53,932 nucleotides of DNA from an uncultured Pelagibacteraceae bacterium (GTDB lineage Bacteria; Pseudomonadota; Alphaproteobacteria; Pelagibacterales; Pelagibacteraceae): NCBI GenBank assembly GCA_902514755.1, contig CABXRY010000006.1:1-53932 (forward strand). The letters run 5' to 3'. This document shows, in pieces, positions 1 through 9,609 of the stretch. Every line of letters starts with the position of its first letter. Position 1 is the stretch's first letter. Under the pieces are notes generated by a model. That model worked only from the letters and a program-made list of their open reading frames with translations. It ran no database searches and was not told where the DNA came from. The translations under genes were made by a program, and so were the position numbers.

Positions 1-568
1 ACAATGGTGGATCACTTAATAAACCTTCTTTATATAATTGAGCACCAAACCACATATTACCTAAGTCAAATGCTTCTATTTCAGGTTTAACGCCTATTTC
101 TTTTAATTTTTTTGCAGCTTTTCTTAAATCATTAGGAGTATTAACTGTTATAACTGAACTATCGCCAAAATTTAAAGTTCCAGCATCTAATGTACAAATT
201 TCAGGCAAAAACTGTTCAGCATTTGCAATTCTTTCTAGTACATTTGCCATGTCTGTCATAGGACCAAAATCTAAAGGATTGTCTCCTTGTCCTATATCAA
301 GATCTCCACCCATACCTGTAGTTAAATTTAAAATTACATCAGTACCACTAGATCTTACTCTATCAACTACTTCTTTATATAATTCCAACCTTCTGCTAGG
401 AGTTCCGTCCTCTTCCCTTACATGAATATGAGCAATTGCAGCACCAGCTTTAGCAGCTTCAATAGAGGCGATTGCAATTTGTTCAGGAGTTTTTGGTAAA
501 TCTGGGTGTTTGCTCGCTGTATCGCCAGAGCCTGTTACTGCACAAGATACAAAAACTTTATTGTTCAT
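1..568 (-). CDS. BKACE family protein (3-keto-5-aminohexanoate cleavage enzyme-like, DUF849), C-terminus cut off by window edge
   Basis: Reverse-strand translation from ATG at 568: MNNKVFVSCAVTGSGDTASKHPDLPKTPEQIAIASIEAAKAGAAIAHIHVREEDGTPSRRLELYKEVVDRVR...; typical BKACE N-terminus. Missing from the ORF track because it runs off the edge. Confidence 0.85.
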   Translation of the reverse strand, partial: MNNKVFVSCAVTGSGDTASKHPDLPKTPEQIAIASIEAAKAGAAIAHIHVREEDGTPSRRLELYKEVVDRVRSSGTDVILNLTTGMGGDLDIGQGDNPLDFGPMTDMANVLERIANAEQFLPEICTLDAGTLNFGDSSVITVNTPNDLRKAAKKLKEIGVKPEIEAFDLGNMWFGAQLYKEGLLSDPPL

Positions 569-603
569 AATTTATAATTCACTTATAGTTTAAAATAGTA
601 AAA

Positions 604-1329
604 ATGGAAATAACTGAATTACAAAAAGATCTAGCTGCAACATTTAGATGGACTGCAAGATTAAATATGCATGAAGCAGTTGCAAATCACTTTAGTGCTT
701 GCGTTCCAGGTTCCTCAGATTTTTATGTAAATAAAGCGGGCATTCATTTCAGCCGAATAAAAGCAAGTGATTTAATTTTAATAACAAAAGAAAATATTAA
801 TAAATTTAGAAATAAACCTGAAGTAGTAGACTCTACGGCATTAAATATACATGGAACAATTCATGAAAAAGCTCCACATGCTAAATGTATTTTTCATGTT
901 CATTCAAAATATGCAACTGTCCTATCAACACTAAAGGACCCAACGTTAAAACCGATAGATCAAAATACTATGACTTTTTATAATAAGATTGCTGTCTTTA
1001 ATGATTTTGGAGGATTGGGATTTCAAGAAGAGTCAATCAAAATGGCAAATGCTTTAGGCAATAAGCAACATATGATTCTAGCTAATCACGGAATTATAAC
1101 AACTGGAGAGACAGTTGCTGAAGGTTTTAATTCATTATATTATTTTGAAAAAGCTGCCGAAACTTACATTACAGCTTTATCAACTAATAAAGATTTAAAA
1201 ATTGTAAGTCATGAAATTGCTGAAAAAACTTCAGAGGAGGCTGCAAATTATCCTGTTGATACAGCAAAACAATTTTTATCAGAGATTAGATGTATCTTAG
1301 ATAAAGAAGAACCTGATTATGTAAATTAA
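604..1329 (+). CDS. Class II aldolase/adducin family protein
   Basis: ORF; 'HxHSKYATVLS' and 'LANHGIITTGETVAEGF' class II aldolase motifs. Confidence 0.85.
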   Translation: MEITELQKDLAATFRWTARLNMHEAVANHFSACVPGSSDFYVNKAGIHFSRIKASDLILITKENINKFRNKPEVVDSTALNIHGTIHEKAPHAKCIFHVHSKYATVLSTLKDPTLKPIDQNTMTFYNKIAVFNDFGGLGFQEESIKMANALGNKQHMILANHGIITTGETVAEGFNSLYYFEKAAETYITALSTNKDLKIVSHEIAEKTSEEAANYPVDTAKQFLSEIRCILDKEEPDYVN

Positions 1330-1330
1330 T

Positions 1331-1801
1331 ATGAGTATATTTCTTACTAAACAAAAAATAATAAAAGATTGGACTGATTATAATGGGCATATGAATGTTG
1401 CGTATTATGTTCTTATATTTGATCAATTTGGATCTGAAGTCTTATTAACTAGTTTTAATATGGGAGAGGAATCAGCAAAAACTACTAAAAAAAGTACTAT
1501 GGTTGTAGAATCTCATATTACTTACGATCAAGAGGTAAAAGAAAATGATGAAGTAGATATTAATCTTATCTATTGCGATCATGATAAAAAAAGAATTCAA
1601 TATAAACTAGAAATGATACACTCTGAAAAAAAGTATTTAGCTGCAACTTTAGAAGCTTTGTCGCTTTATGTTGATCTAGATGAAAGAAAAGTTGTTGAAT
1701 TTGAAAAAGAAAAAGTAGATCTAATGAGAGAATTCATTGCAAAAAATAATAGTACTTTTAAAATAGACAATTTAAAATTTTCTTCAAAATTAAAAAAATA
1801 A
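1331..1801 (+). CDS. 4HBT-type acyl-CoA thioesterase family protein
   Basis: ORF; 'DWTDYNGHMNVAYYVLIFDQ' hotdog-fold thioesterase signature; 1 nt after upstream gene. Confidence 0.75.
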   Translation: MSIFLTKQKIIKDWTDYNGHMNVAYYVLIFDQFGSEVLLTSFNMGEESAKTTKKSTMVVESHITYDQEVKENDEVDINLIYCDHDKKRIQYKLEMIHSEKKYLAATLEALSLYVDLDERKVVEFEKEKVDLMREFIAKNNSTFKIDNLKFSSKLKK

Positions 1802-1805
1802 ATAT

Positions 1806-2138
1806 TTAAGCATCATTCATAGTATTAACTATAACAACACCAACAACAATTAGTGCTAAGCCTATTGTGGTTGCAAGATTCGGAATTTGCTTATATTTAA
1901 AAATTCCTATTAAAGACAAGGCAATTATGCCTACACCTGACCATGTAGCGTAAGTTATTCCAATCGGTAAAATTTTCATTGCATGAGACATCGTATACAT
2001 ACAAATGGCTATAGCTAAAATGCAGATTAACGAAGGTATCCATTTAGTAAAACCATCTGTAGCTTTTAAAGTCCCTGTGGAAATTATTTCTCCTGCAATT
2101 GCTACTGCTAACAATATATAGGCCTGGGTTAAAGTCAT
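1806..2138 (-). CDS. SMR family (EmrE-like) multidrug/cation transporter
   Basis: 110 aa, 4 TM; 'AIAGEIISTGTLKATDGFT', 'GITYATWSGVGIIAL' SMR motifs. Confidence 0.85.
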   Translation of the reverse strand: MTLTQAYILLAVAIAGEIISTGTLKATDGFTKWIPSLICILAIAICMYTMSHAMKILPIGITYATWSGVGIIALSLIGIFKYKQIPNLATTIGLALIVVGVVIVNTMNDA

Positions 2139-2189
2139 GATATCTTATACATTTTGACAAATTAAAATTCTAGCTATAAATTATTTTAA

Positions 2190-3023
2190 ATGAATGTAAA
2201 ATTATTGTCAGGCGCATTGGGTGCAGAGATTAGCGGAATTGACTTAACAGACACTTCTAATCAAAATTTTAAGAAAATTAATGATTTATTATTAGAGCAT
2301 AAAGTTATTTTTTTTAGAGATCAGCCTATTACAAATGAACAGCAAATAGCTCTTGCAGAAAAATTTGGTCCATTAGAAACTCATGCATATGTTAAAGGAT
2401 TAAAAGATCATCCAGAGATTGTAAGAATTATCAAAGGCAAAGAAGAAAAAAATCAATGGGGTGAAAACTGGCATAGTGATGTAAGTTATAATTCTAAACC
2501 TACTAAAGCAGTAATATTAAAGTCAGTCAAAATTCCTCCTGTGGGCGGAGATACTTGTTTTTCAAATATGGAATTAGCCTGGGAAACATTAGACCCTAAA
2601 ATCCAAAGCAAAATAATTAATAAAAAAGCAATTCATAGTTCACTTGGAGCAGAATTTTTTATTGATAATTATAAATACATGGAGGGAAATGAAAAAAGAA
2701 ATTACGACTCTTATTCTAATGAGCATCCAATAGTAAGAACGCATCCTGAAACAGGTAAGAAAATTTTATATGTTAACTGGACCTACACAAAACAGATTAT
2801 AGGTTTGGAAAAAGAGGAAAGTGATCGAATTTTAAAGGAAATATTCGAACATCAGGCAAGATTAGATCTAACCTGTAGATTTAGTTGGACAGAAGATACT
2901 GTTGCTATTTGGGATAATAGAAGTGTAATTCATTATGCAATTGCAGATTTTTTTCCTGGTAGAGGTCTTGGATACGAGAGAATAATGGATCGAATTGCAA
3001 TCGAGGGTGACCATCCTCAATAA
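2190..3023 (+). CDS. TauD/TfdA family Fe(II)/2OG dioxygenase
   Basis: 'NWHSDVSY' HxD motif and 'WDNRSVIHYAIADF' distal His motif. Confidence 0.9.
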   Translation: MNVKLLSGALGAEISGIDLTDTSNQNFKKINDLLLEHKVIFFRDQPITNEQQIALAEKFGPLETHAYVKGLKDHPEIVRIIKGKEEKNQWGENWHSDVSYNSKPTKAVILKSVKIPPVGGDTCFSNMELAWETLDPKIQSKIINKKAIHSSLGAEFFIDNYKYMEGNEKRNYDSYSNEHPIVRTHPETGKKILYVNWTYTKQIIGLEKEESDRILKEIFEHQARLDLTCRFSWTEDTVAIWDNRSVIHYAIADFFPGRGLGYERIMDRIAIEGDHPQ

Positions 3024-3068
3024 GTAAGATTTAAATTCTTAATAAATTAATATAAATTCTTAAAAATT

Positions 3069-4652
3069 ATGAAATTTGATTATTTAGTTATTGGCGCAGG
3101 TACAGCAGGATGTGTTTTGGCTAATAGGTTATCAGATAATCCACAAAATAACGTTGCGATTTTTGAAGCGGGAAAAAATAGCGATATTTGGAAAGTAAAC
3201 ATGCCACTTGCAATTTTGTATACGATGCATGATCCAAAATATAATTATAAATATTATTCAGAACCTGAACCTCACTTAAATAATAGAAAACTTTTTTGTC
3301 CAAGAGGAAAGATGATTGGTGGTTGCTCTGCACACAATGGAATGGTTTATGTAAGAGGAAATAAAAATGATTATGAAAGATGGGCTTCGTTTGGACTAAG
3401 AGATTGGTCATATGAAAAAGTTTTACCTTTCTTTAAAAAAATTGAAACTTGGTCTGAAGGAGAAAACGAGTATAGAGGTGGAAATGGTATACTTCCAATT
3501 AATCAATCTAAAAATAAAAACCCATTATTTGGTGCTTTTTTAAACTCAGCTAAAGAAGCAGGTCATAAAATTAATAATGATATGAATGGAGAAGATCAAG
3601 AAGGTTTTGGAATGTATGATGTTACCATTCATAAAGGTGAAAGAGCAAGTGCTTCCAAATATTATTTAAATCCAGCTAGGAAAAGAAATAATTTAAAAGT
3701 ATTTACTGAAGCATTTGTTGAGAAAATTATTTTTGATGGAAAAAAAGCAATAGGAGTTGAAGTTAAAATTAAAAATAAAGTTGAAAAAATATATGTAAAT
3801 AAAGAAATAATACTTAGTGGTGGATCAATAAATTCACCCCAATTACTTATGCTTTCTGGTGTTGGTCCAGCAGATCACCTAAAAGATAAAGGAATTGAAG
3901 TAATTCATGACCTTAAGGGGATTGGTAAAAATCTACAAGATCATTTAGAAACCTATATTCAGCAAGAATGTAAAACTCCAGATACTTTATATTCGTATGT
4001 CAATAAATTGAATATGGTCAGAATTGGTATTCAGTGGTTTCTAAATAAAAGTGGTCCCTGCTCTACATCATTTTTAGAAGCTGGAGGATTTTGCAAATCA
4101 TCAGCAGATAAAGAGTACCCAAATATTCAGTTTCACTTCTTTCCCGCATTTGTAATAGATCACGGTACAGTGGATCCCGATAGACATGGATTTCAATTAC
4201 ACGCAAGTTTAAATCAACCAAAAAGTAGAGGACACATTACATTAAACAGCTCTAATCCTTATGATTTTCCAAAAATTCAATTCAATTATTTAGAAAATAA
4301 TTATGATCTTAAAGAGACAGTTAAGTGTATTCGTGTAGCAAGAAAAATACTTAGTCAAAACTCTATGAGGCCTTATGCTGGAGAAGAAGTTGGTCCAGGT
4401 GAAAATGCTCAAACAGACAGTCAAATCGAAGAATATATTAGGTCAAAAGCAGAAACTGCTTATCACCCCTCTTGTACATTAAAAATGGGTGTAGATGATA
4501 TGGCTGTAGTTGATGAAAAACTTAAAATACATGGACTACAGAATATAAGAGTTGCTGATGCATCTGTAATGCCTGAAATAACAAGCGGTAATTTAAATGC
4601 ACCTACCCTCATGATTGCAGAAAGAGCATCTGACTTTATCATGAATTCATGA
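3069..4652 (+). CDS. GMC family FAD oxidoreductase (choline dehydrogenase-like)
   Basis: 'DYLVIGAGTAGCVLANRLS' FAD-binding motif, 'GGSINSPQLLMLSGVGP' GMC signature. Confidence 0.92.
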   Translation: MKFDYLVIGAGTAGCVLANRLSDNPQNNVAIFEAGKNSDIWKVNMPLAILYTMHDPKYNYKYYSEPEPHLNNRKLFCPRGKMIGGCSAHNGMVYVRGNKNDYERWASFGLRDWSYEKVLPFFKKIETWSEGENEYRGGNGILPINQSKNKNPLFGAFLNSAKEAGHKINNDMNGEDQEGFGMYDVTIHKGERASASKYYLNPARKRNNLKVFTEAFVEKIIFDGKKAIGVEVKIKNKVEKIYVNKEIILSGGSINSPQLLMLSGVGPADHLKDKGIEVIHDLKGIGKNLQDHLETYIQQECKTPDTLYSYVNKLNMVRIGIQWFLNKSGPCSTSFLEAGGFCKSSADKEYPNIQFHFFPAFVIDHGTVDPDRHGFQLHASLNQPKSRGHITLNSSNPYDFPKIQFNYLENNYDLKETVKCIRVARKILSQNSMRPYAGEEVGPGENAQTDSQIEEYIRSKAETAYHPSCTLKMGVDDMAVVDEKLKIHGLQNIRVADASVMPEITSGNLNAPTLMIAERASDFIMNS

Positions 4653-5599
4653 CAACAGCTCAAAATAATACAAAGGGTATTCTTTTTATTCTTGTTGGAA
4701 TGGTGGTATTTTCAATTCAGGATGCATTAATCAAGTTTATATACGAAGATTCTGCTTTGTATGAATTATATCTAGGTAGAACCCTATCAGCTGCATTTTT
4801 TTTATTTTGTTATATGAAATTTACAAAACAAAAAATTATTTTAAAAACCCACTACCCGTTTTTAACCACTTTGAGAATTATATGTTTTTTCTTTGGTTTT
4901 AGTTTTTTTTATATCTCACTAACATATATGTCACTAGCAATGGCAAATGCTTTATTTTTTTCAAGTCCATTTTTTGTATCCATCTTAGCAGTACTATTTT
5001 TAAATGAAAAAGTTGGTATTAGAAGATGGCTTGCGATCTTAACAGGATTTAGTGGAGTATTTATTGTTTTAAATCCAGATTTTAGTAATTTTGAATATAA
5101 AAAACTATCACCAGTTGCGTGTGCTTTATGCTATTCGATATCAATGACAATTACCAAATATACTTCTGACAAAGATAATTCATATACACAGATGACCCAT
5201 TTGTATATTGGAGCAACTATTATAAGTATTTTATTTTTTATTTTTACAGGTGAAGGTCAATTTAATAATTTTAGCGATCCAACCTATCAGTTTATTTTTA
5301 GAGAATGGTTTACAAACCCAACTTATGCTTGGCCAATTATAATATTAATGGGATTTATTGGAGCTTTAGCATTTTTTTGTGTATTTAATGCATATAGCAT
5401 TGCCTCTCCTTCGGTAGTTTCTTTATATGAATATTCTTTAATTATTTGGTCGATAATGATTGGTTATATATTGTTTGATAGTGTACCAACATTAAGAACT
5501 TTTATTGGTGTTTCAGTTATTATAGGAGCTGGAATATATATATATTTAAGAGAAAAAGTAAAAGATCAAATGATTGTAACAGATACTCCTAATAGATGA
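4649..5599 (+). CDS. DMT superfamily transporter (EamA)
   Basis: 10 TM EamA-like; start overlaps upstream stop (ATGA). Confidence 0.85.
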   Translation: MTTAQNNTKGILFILVGMVVFSIQDALIKFIYEDSALYELYLGRTLSAAFFLFCYMKFTKQKIILKTHYPFLTTLRIICFFFGFSFFYISLTYMSLAMANALFFSSPFFVSILAVLFLNEKVGIRRWLAILTGFSGVFIVLNPDFSNFEYKKLSPVACALCYSISMTITKYTSDKDNSYTQMTHLYIGATIISILFFIFTGEGQFNNFSDPTYQFIFREWFTNPTYAWPIIILMGFIGALAFFCVFNAYSIASPSVVSLYEYSLIIWSIMIGYILFDSVPTLRTFIGVSVIIGAGIYIYLREKVKDQMIVTDTPNR

Positions 5600-6552
5600 G
5601 AGCTAAAGATAATAATTCAAAAGGTATCGTTCTAATAGTTATTGCAATGACATTGTTTGCAATGCAAGATTCTTTAATAAAATTTATTTTTGAAAAATCT
5701 GCTCTTTATGAAATTTTCTTTGGAAGATACTTTGTTGCTGCAGTTTTACTTTTTTTCTATATCAAATTTAAGAAACAAAAAGTTAATTTAAAAACATATT
5801 ACCCTATCCTTACTTTTGTAAGAGTCATTTTACATTTTTTAGCTTTTTCTGCTTTTTTTATTTCCTTAACCTATATGCCTTTAGCAACAGCTAATGCACT
5901 TTTTTTTTCTTGCCCTTTTTTTGTATCAATTTTTGCAAAATTTTTTTTAAAAGAATATATTGGAATTAGAAGATGGTCAGCGATAGCCTTTGGATTTTTA
6001 GGAGTATTTGTTGTTCTTAATCCAAATTTTTCAGAATTTGAGTATAAAAGCTTGCTGCCTGTAGGATGTGCATTTTTTTATGCAGCATCTATGACTATAA
6101 CAAAGTACACATCGGATAAAGATGATGTTAACACTCAGTTATTTTACTTTTACTTAATTGCTATAGCCCTATGTGGGTTGATTTATTTTTACATGGGTAA
6201 TGGTCAATTTAATAATGCAAATTACGACTCTACAACTCAATTTATTTTCAGAGAATGGTTTTCTAACATAGAATATACTTGGAAATTTATACTATTTTTT
6301 GGTGTAGCTGCATCTATTGCTTTTGTTTGTATTTTTTCTGCATATATTATTGCTTCTCCATCAGTAGTATCATTATTTGAGTACTCTTTGATTGTAATGT
6401 CCATGATACCTGGATATTTTTTATTTAATGAAATTCCATCTATTAGAACTTTTATAGGTGTTGCTTGTATAATATCAGCCGGAATATATATTTATTCAAG
6501 AGAAAAAGTTAGAGAACAGTATATTGCTACTGAGACACCAGTTAGAAGATGA
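5596..6552 (+). CDS. DMT superfamily transporter (EamA), tandem paralogue of 4649..5599
   Basis: Shares 'SALYE', 'TITKYTSDKD', 'QFIFREWF', 'SPSVVSL.EYSLI', 'REKV' blocks with previous ORF; ATGA overlap. Confidence 0.85.
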   Translation: MRAKDNNSKGIVLIVIAMTLFAMQDSLIKFIFEKSALYEIFFGRYFVAAVLLFFYIKFKKQKVNLKTYYPILTFVRVILHFLAFSAFFISLTYMPLATANALFFSCPFFVSIFAKFFLKEYIGIRRWSAIAFGFLGVFVVLNPNFSEFEYKSLLPVGCAFFYAASMTITKYTSDKDDVNTQLFYFYLIAIALCGLIYFYMGNGQFNNANYDSTTQFIFREWFSNIEYTWKFILFFGVAASIAFVCIFSAYIIASPSVVSLFEYSLIVMSMIPGYFLFNEIPSIRTFIGVACIISAGIYIYSREKVREQYIATETPVRR

Positions 6553-7520
6553 CCAAAAACTATATACCAACAATTAACATATCCTCACTAATCAGAGAGA
6601 AATTTAAAACTCAAAATGCATTAAAAATAATTAAGAAAATTGAAAAGGCTTGCGTTGAGGTGGGTTTTTTTCAAGTTACTGGCCATGGAATAAATATTAA
6701 AAAGATAAATAATATCTGCAAAATTGGAAATAGATTTTTTAATTCTTCAGAAAAAAATAAAAATAAATTAGCTCCAAAAAAATGGAATAATAAAAATAAA
6801 AACTTATATCGAGGTTACTTTCCAAATACTGTAAATGGTAAAGAAGGATTAGATTTAGGAGATCTTAAAATAACATTAAAACATGTAAAAGATTATAAGT
6901 CTGAATATATTGAATATTTAGATCTTAAAAAATCCTTAAATAAAACATCTATCAGAAGTTTATCAAATTATTTTGATGAAATTTTTTCTTTAAGCGAATT
7001 ATTGTTTAAAAGTATAATCAAACTCTATAATAAAGATGAAAATATCAGCAAAAAAGCTTTTTCAAGAACTAAAACTTTAAGCACTTTAAGATTTAATTAC
7101 TATCCAAATCAAACAAAACCAGTAGAAATTTCAAAACAAGATGGGGTAGCTCTTGGCTGTGAAACGCATGTCGATAGTGGTATTTTTACTGTGCTATACC
7201 AAGATAAAAAAGGTGGATTACAAGTTCAGAATAGAAAAAATAAAAAATGGTATGATGTTCCATTTAATAAAAATGCATTAATCGTTAATACTGGGTTAGC
7301 TTTAGAATATTTAAGTATGGGAAAGTTTAAAGCGACTAATCATAGAGTACTATGGAATAAAACAAAAAGAATGTCTGTTCCTTTCTTTTTTGAACCTTCA
7401 TATGATTTTAAAATGTCTCCTTCATTTTTAAATGATAATTCAAATAATAAAAACAAAGGTATTATTTTTGAAAAATTTTTAAAAAAATCTTTGAAGAAAT
7501 TTATTGAATATCAAAGATAA
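6549..7520 (+). CDS. 2OG-Fe(II) oxygenase (isopenicillin N synthase-like)
   Basis: 'VGFFQVTGHGI' N-terminal motif, 'ETHVDSGIFTVLYQD' HxD, 'ATNHRV' distal His. Confidence 0.85.
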   Translation: MTKNYIPTINISSLIREKFKTQNALKIIKKIEKACVEVGFFQVTGHGINIKKINNICKIGNRFFNSSEKNKNKLAPKKWNNKNKNLYRGYFPNTVNGKEGLDLGDLKITLKHVKDYKSEYIEYLDLKKSLNKTSIRSLSNYFDEIFSLSELLFKSIIKLYNKDENISKKAFSRTKTLSTLRFNYYPNQTKPVEISKQDGVALGCETHVDSGIFTVLYQDKKGGLQVQNRKNKKWYDVPFNKNALIVNTGLALEYLSMGKFKATNHRVLWNKTKRMSVPFFFEPSYDFKMSPSFLNDNSNNKNKGIIFEKFLKKSLKKFIEYQR

Positions 7521-7548
7521 AACTAAATAATATATAACTATTTAAATA

Positions 7549-8289
7549 ATGATTTATCTTCATAAAATCCTCCCTCTAATTTTTAGTCCATTAATGCTGA
7601 TAATGGTATTAATCATTTTTGGAGTAATTATTAATTCAAAAAAAATAAGCATAATTGGAATATTTATTTTAATCGTTTGCTCTTTACCTATTGTTTCTGA
7701 TAAATTAATTGCTTATCTTGAGTCTGATTATCAATTAAGCAAGCCTTCTAATATTACGTCTGCTGATGCAATAGTTGTTTTAAGTGGAATGATTAAAACG
7801 ATAAATTCTAAAGATGGTTTAGATTATGAGTTCGGTGAAGCATCTGATCGAATTTTTGCAGGAATAAATTTATTTAAAGAAAAAAAGGCCTCAAAACTAA
7901 TTCTTACTCGTGGAAAATTACCATGGTCTGTTGGAATTCCAGAAGGTGAATATTTGAAACAAATTGCAATCACTAATGGAATATCAGAAAATAATATTCT
8001 TTTAACTGAAAATGTAGAAAATACTGATCAAGAGGCAAAAGCTATTAAAAAGCTTCTTTCTATTGATGGGCCTAAGATTATACTTGTTACTTCTGCTTTT
8101 CATATGCCAAGAGCTGAATTAGTCTTTGAAGCAGCTGGCATAAATGTGGTCCCTTTTCCTGTTGATTTTCAAAAAGGGTTATCAAAACTTACTTTTATGA
8201 GTTTCATACCATCTGCAAATGCATTAAGTGGGACAAGTTTTTTTGTAAGAGAAATGATAGGTAGAGTTTATTACAATTTAAAGTATTAA
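7549..8289 (+). CDS. YdcF/ElyC family protein (DUF218)
   Basis: 'ADAIVVLSG', 'NTDQEAKAIKKLL', 'ILVTSAFHMPRAELVFEAAG' DUF218 motifs. Confidence 0.85.
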   Translation: MIYLHKILPLIFSPLMLIMVLIIFGVIINSKKISIIGIFILIVCSLPIVSDKLIAYLESDYQLSKPSNITSADAIVVLSGMIKTINSKDGLDYEFGEASDRIFAGINLFKEKKASKLILTRGKLPWSVGIPEGEYLKQIAITNGISENNILLTENVENTDQEAKAIKKLLSIDGPKIILVTSAFHMPRAELVFEAAGINVVPFPVDFQKGLSKLTFMSFIPSANALSGTSFFVREMIGRVYYNLKY

Positions 8290-8339
8290 CTTTTAAAAGA
8301 AGTAATTTCCGTATTCCCTATAACTTTAAATTGTGCTAA

Positions 8340-8410
8340 GTTTTGTGTTGTAAAGAGCGATACATAACTCATCGTTATATCCATTACGAAAGCGGGATCG
8401 GTCGTCTTTT
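8340..8410 (+). ncRNA. Candidate structured leader RNA upstream of the LLM oxidoreductase operon
   Basis: Hairpin ATAAC-tcatc-GTTAT (8364-8378); GAGCGAT (8355-8361) can pair with ATCGGTC (8397-8403) with one mismatch; competing ACGA/TCGT pairing next to U7 (8405 onward). GC-richer than flanks. No known family recognised. Confidence 0.3.
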
Positions 8411-8439
8411 TTTAAATTAGAAAGTTTAAAGGAGGAAAT

Positions 8440-9609
8440 ATGAAATTTGGATACTTTTGTAATACAACAAACTGGACACACAAGCCTTATCACGAATTAT
8501 TAGAAGAAACTAGAGAGATCACTGAATATTGTGATCAAAATAAATGGGATTCCATTTGGTATACAGAGCATCATTTTAACCATGAAGGTATGGAGTCGTT
8601 AACAAACCCATTAATGATGGGTGTTGATGCGGCAGCAAGAACTAATCAAATTAGAATTGGACAAGCCTGTAATGTGATAACATTTCATAATCCAATAAGA
8701 ATGGCTGAGGATATTGCTTTACTAGACCAGCTATCAAAAGGAAGAGTTGAGATAGGAATTGGTAGAGGAATTTATGGAAGAGAAGCAATAAATCTTAATA
8801 AAGAAGCTGACATGAAAGATCAGGCAAAAAATTTTAGGTTGTTTGAAGAAACATTAACAATTTTAAAAAAAGCTTGGAAAGAAAAGTTTTTTAATCATAA
8901 AGGTGAATTTTATACTTATCCAGCACCTAACTATGTATGGCAACATGATATGAGCCCACCAAATAAAGATTTAGTAAACCTTGAAACTAATGTTATGGAG
9001 AATATTAGTGTTCTTCCAAAACCTTATCAAAAACCTTTTCCTGCTATTCATCAAGTAGTAGATGGAATAAGATCTATAGAATGGGCTGCTCAACAGGGTT
9101 TAAATATTATAATGTGGATACCAACAGTAAAAGCTCTAAAGATTAAATTTGAAGCTTTTAAAAATGCTAAGTCAGAGTCTGAAAAAAGAAATGTTCCAAT
9201 GGGTGAAGGTATTTCTTTAGTGAGAGATATGTTTGTTGCAGACACAATGGAAGAAGCTAAAGAAAAAGCTGGTCAACATATGGTAGATTATATGAAGTGG
9301 GTTTGTCACTGGAGAGGTCTTGGAAATCATATGGATCCAGGTGAAGAATTACCTGAAACAAAAGGTAAATTAGATTTACTTAATTATGAATTTTTACATA
9401 AACGAAATATGCTATTTGGAACTCCTGAGTATGTAATAGATAAAATCCATGAACTAAAATCTGAATTAAACTTACAAAATCTACAAGTTTGGTCAAATTT
9501 TCCAGGTATAAAACATGAGGATTGCATGAAAAGTATAAAACTATTTACTGAGAAAGTAATGCCTCACTTTAAAGATGATATTGATACTGAAGTTAAAAAA
9601 GTATCGTGA
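8440..9609 (+). CDS. LLM class flavin-dependent oxidoreductase (luciferase-like monooxygenase)
   Basis: 'WYTEHHF', 'IRIGQACNVITFHNPIRMAEDIALLDQLSKGRVEIGIGRG' signature; SD aaaggagg. Confidence 0.92.
   Translation: MKFGYFCNTTNWTHKPYHELLEETREITEYCDQNKWDSIWYTEHHFNHEGMESLTNPLMMGVDAAARTNQIRIGQACNVITFHNPIRMAEDIALLDQLSKGRVEIGIGRGIYGREAINLNKEADMKDQAKNFRLFEETLTILKKAWKEKFFNHKGEFYTYPAPNYVWQHDMSPPNKDLVNLETNVMENISVLPKPYQKPFPAIHQVVDGIRSIEWAAQQGLNIIMWIPTVKALKIKFEAFKNAKSESEKRNVPMGEGISLVRDMFVADTMEEAKEKAGQHMVDYMKWVCHWRGLGNHMDPGEELPETKGKLDLLNYEFLHKRNMLFGTPEYVIDKIHELKSELNLQNLQVWSNFPGIKHEDCMKSIKLFTEKVMPHFKDDIDTEVKKVS

Noticed and set aside
3121-3411. Minus-strand ORF of 96 aa
   Set aside because: Entirely antisense to the GMC oxidoreductase CDS; low-complexity Leu/Phe-rich translation typical of AT-rich antisense ORFs.
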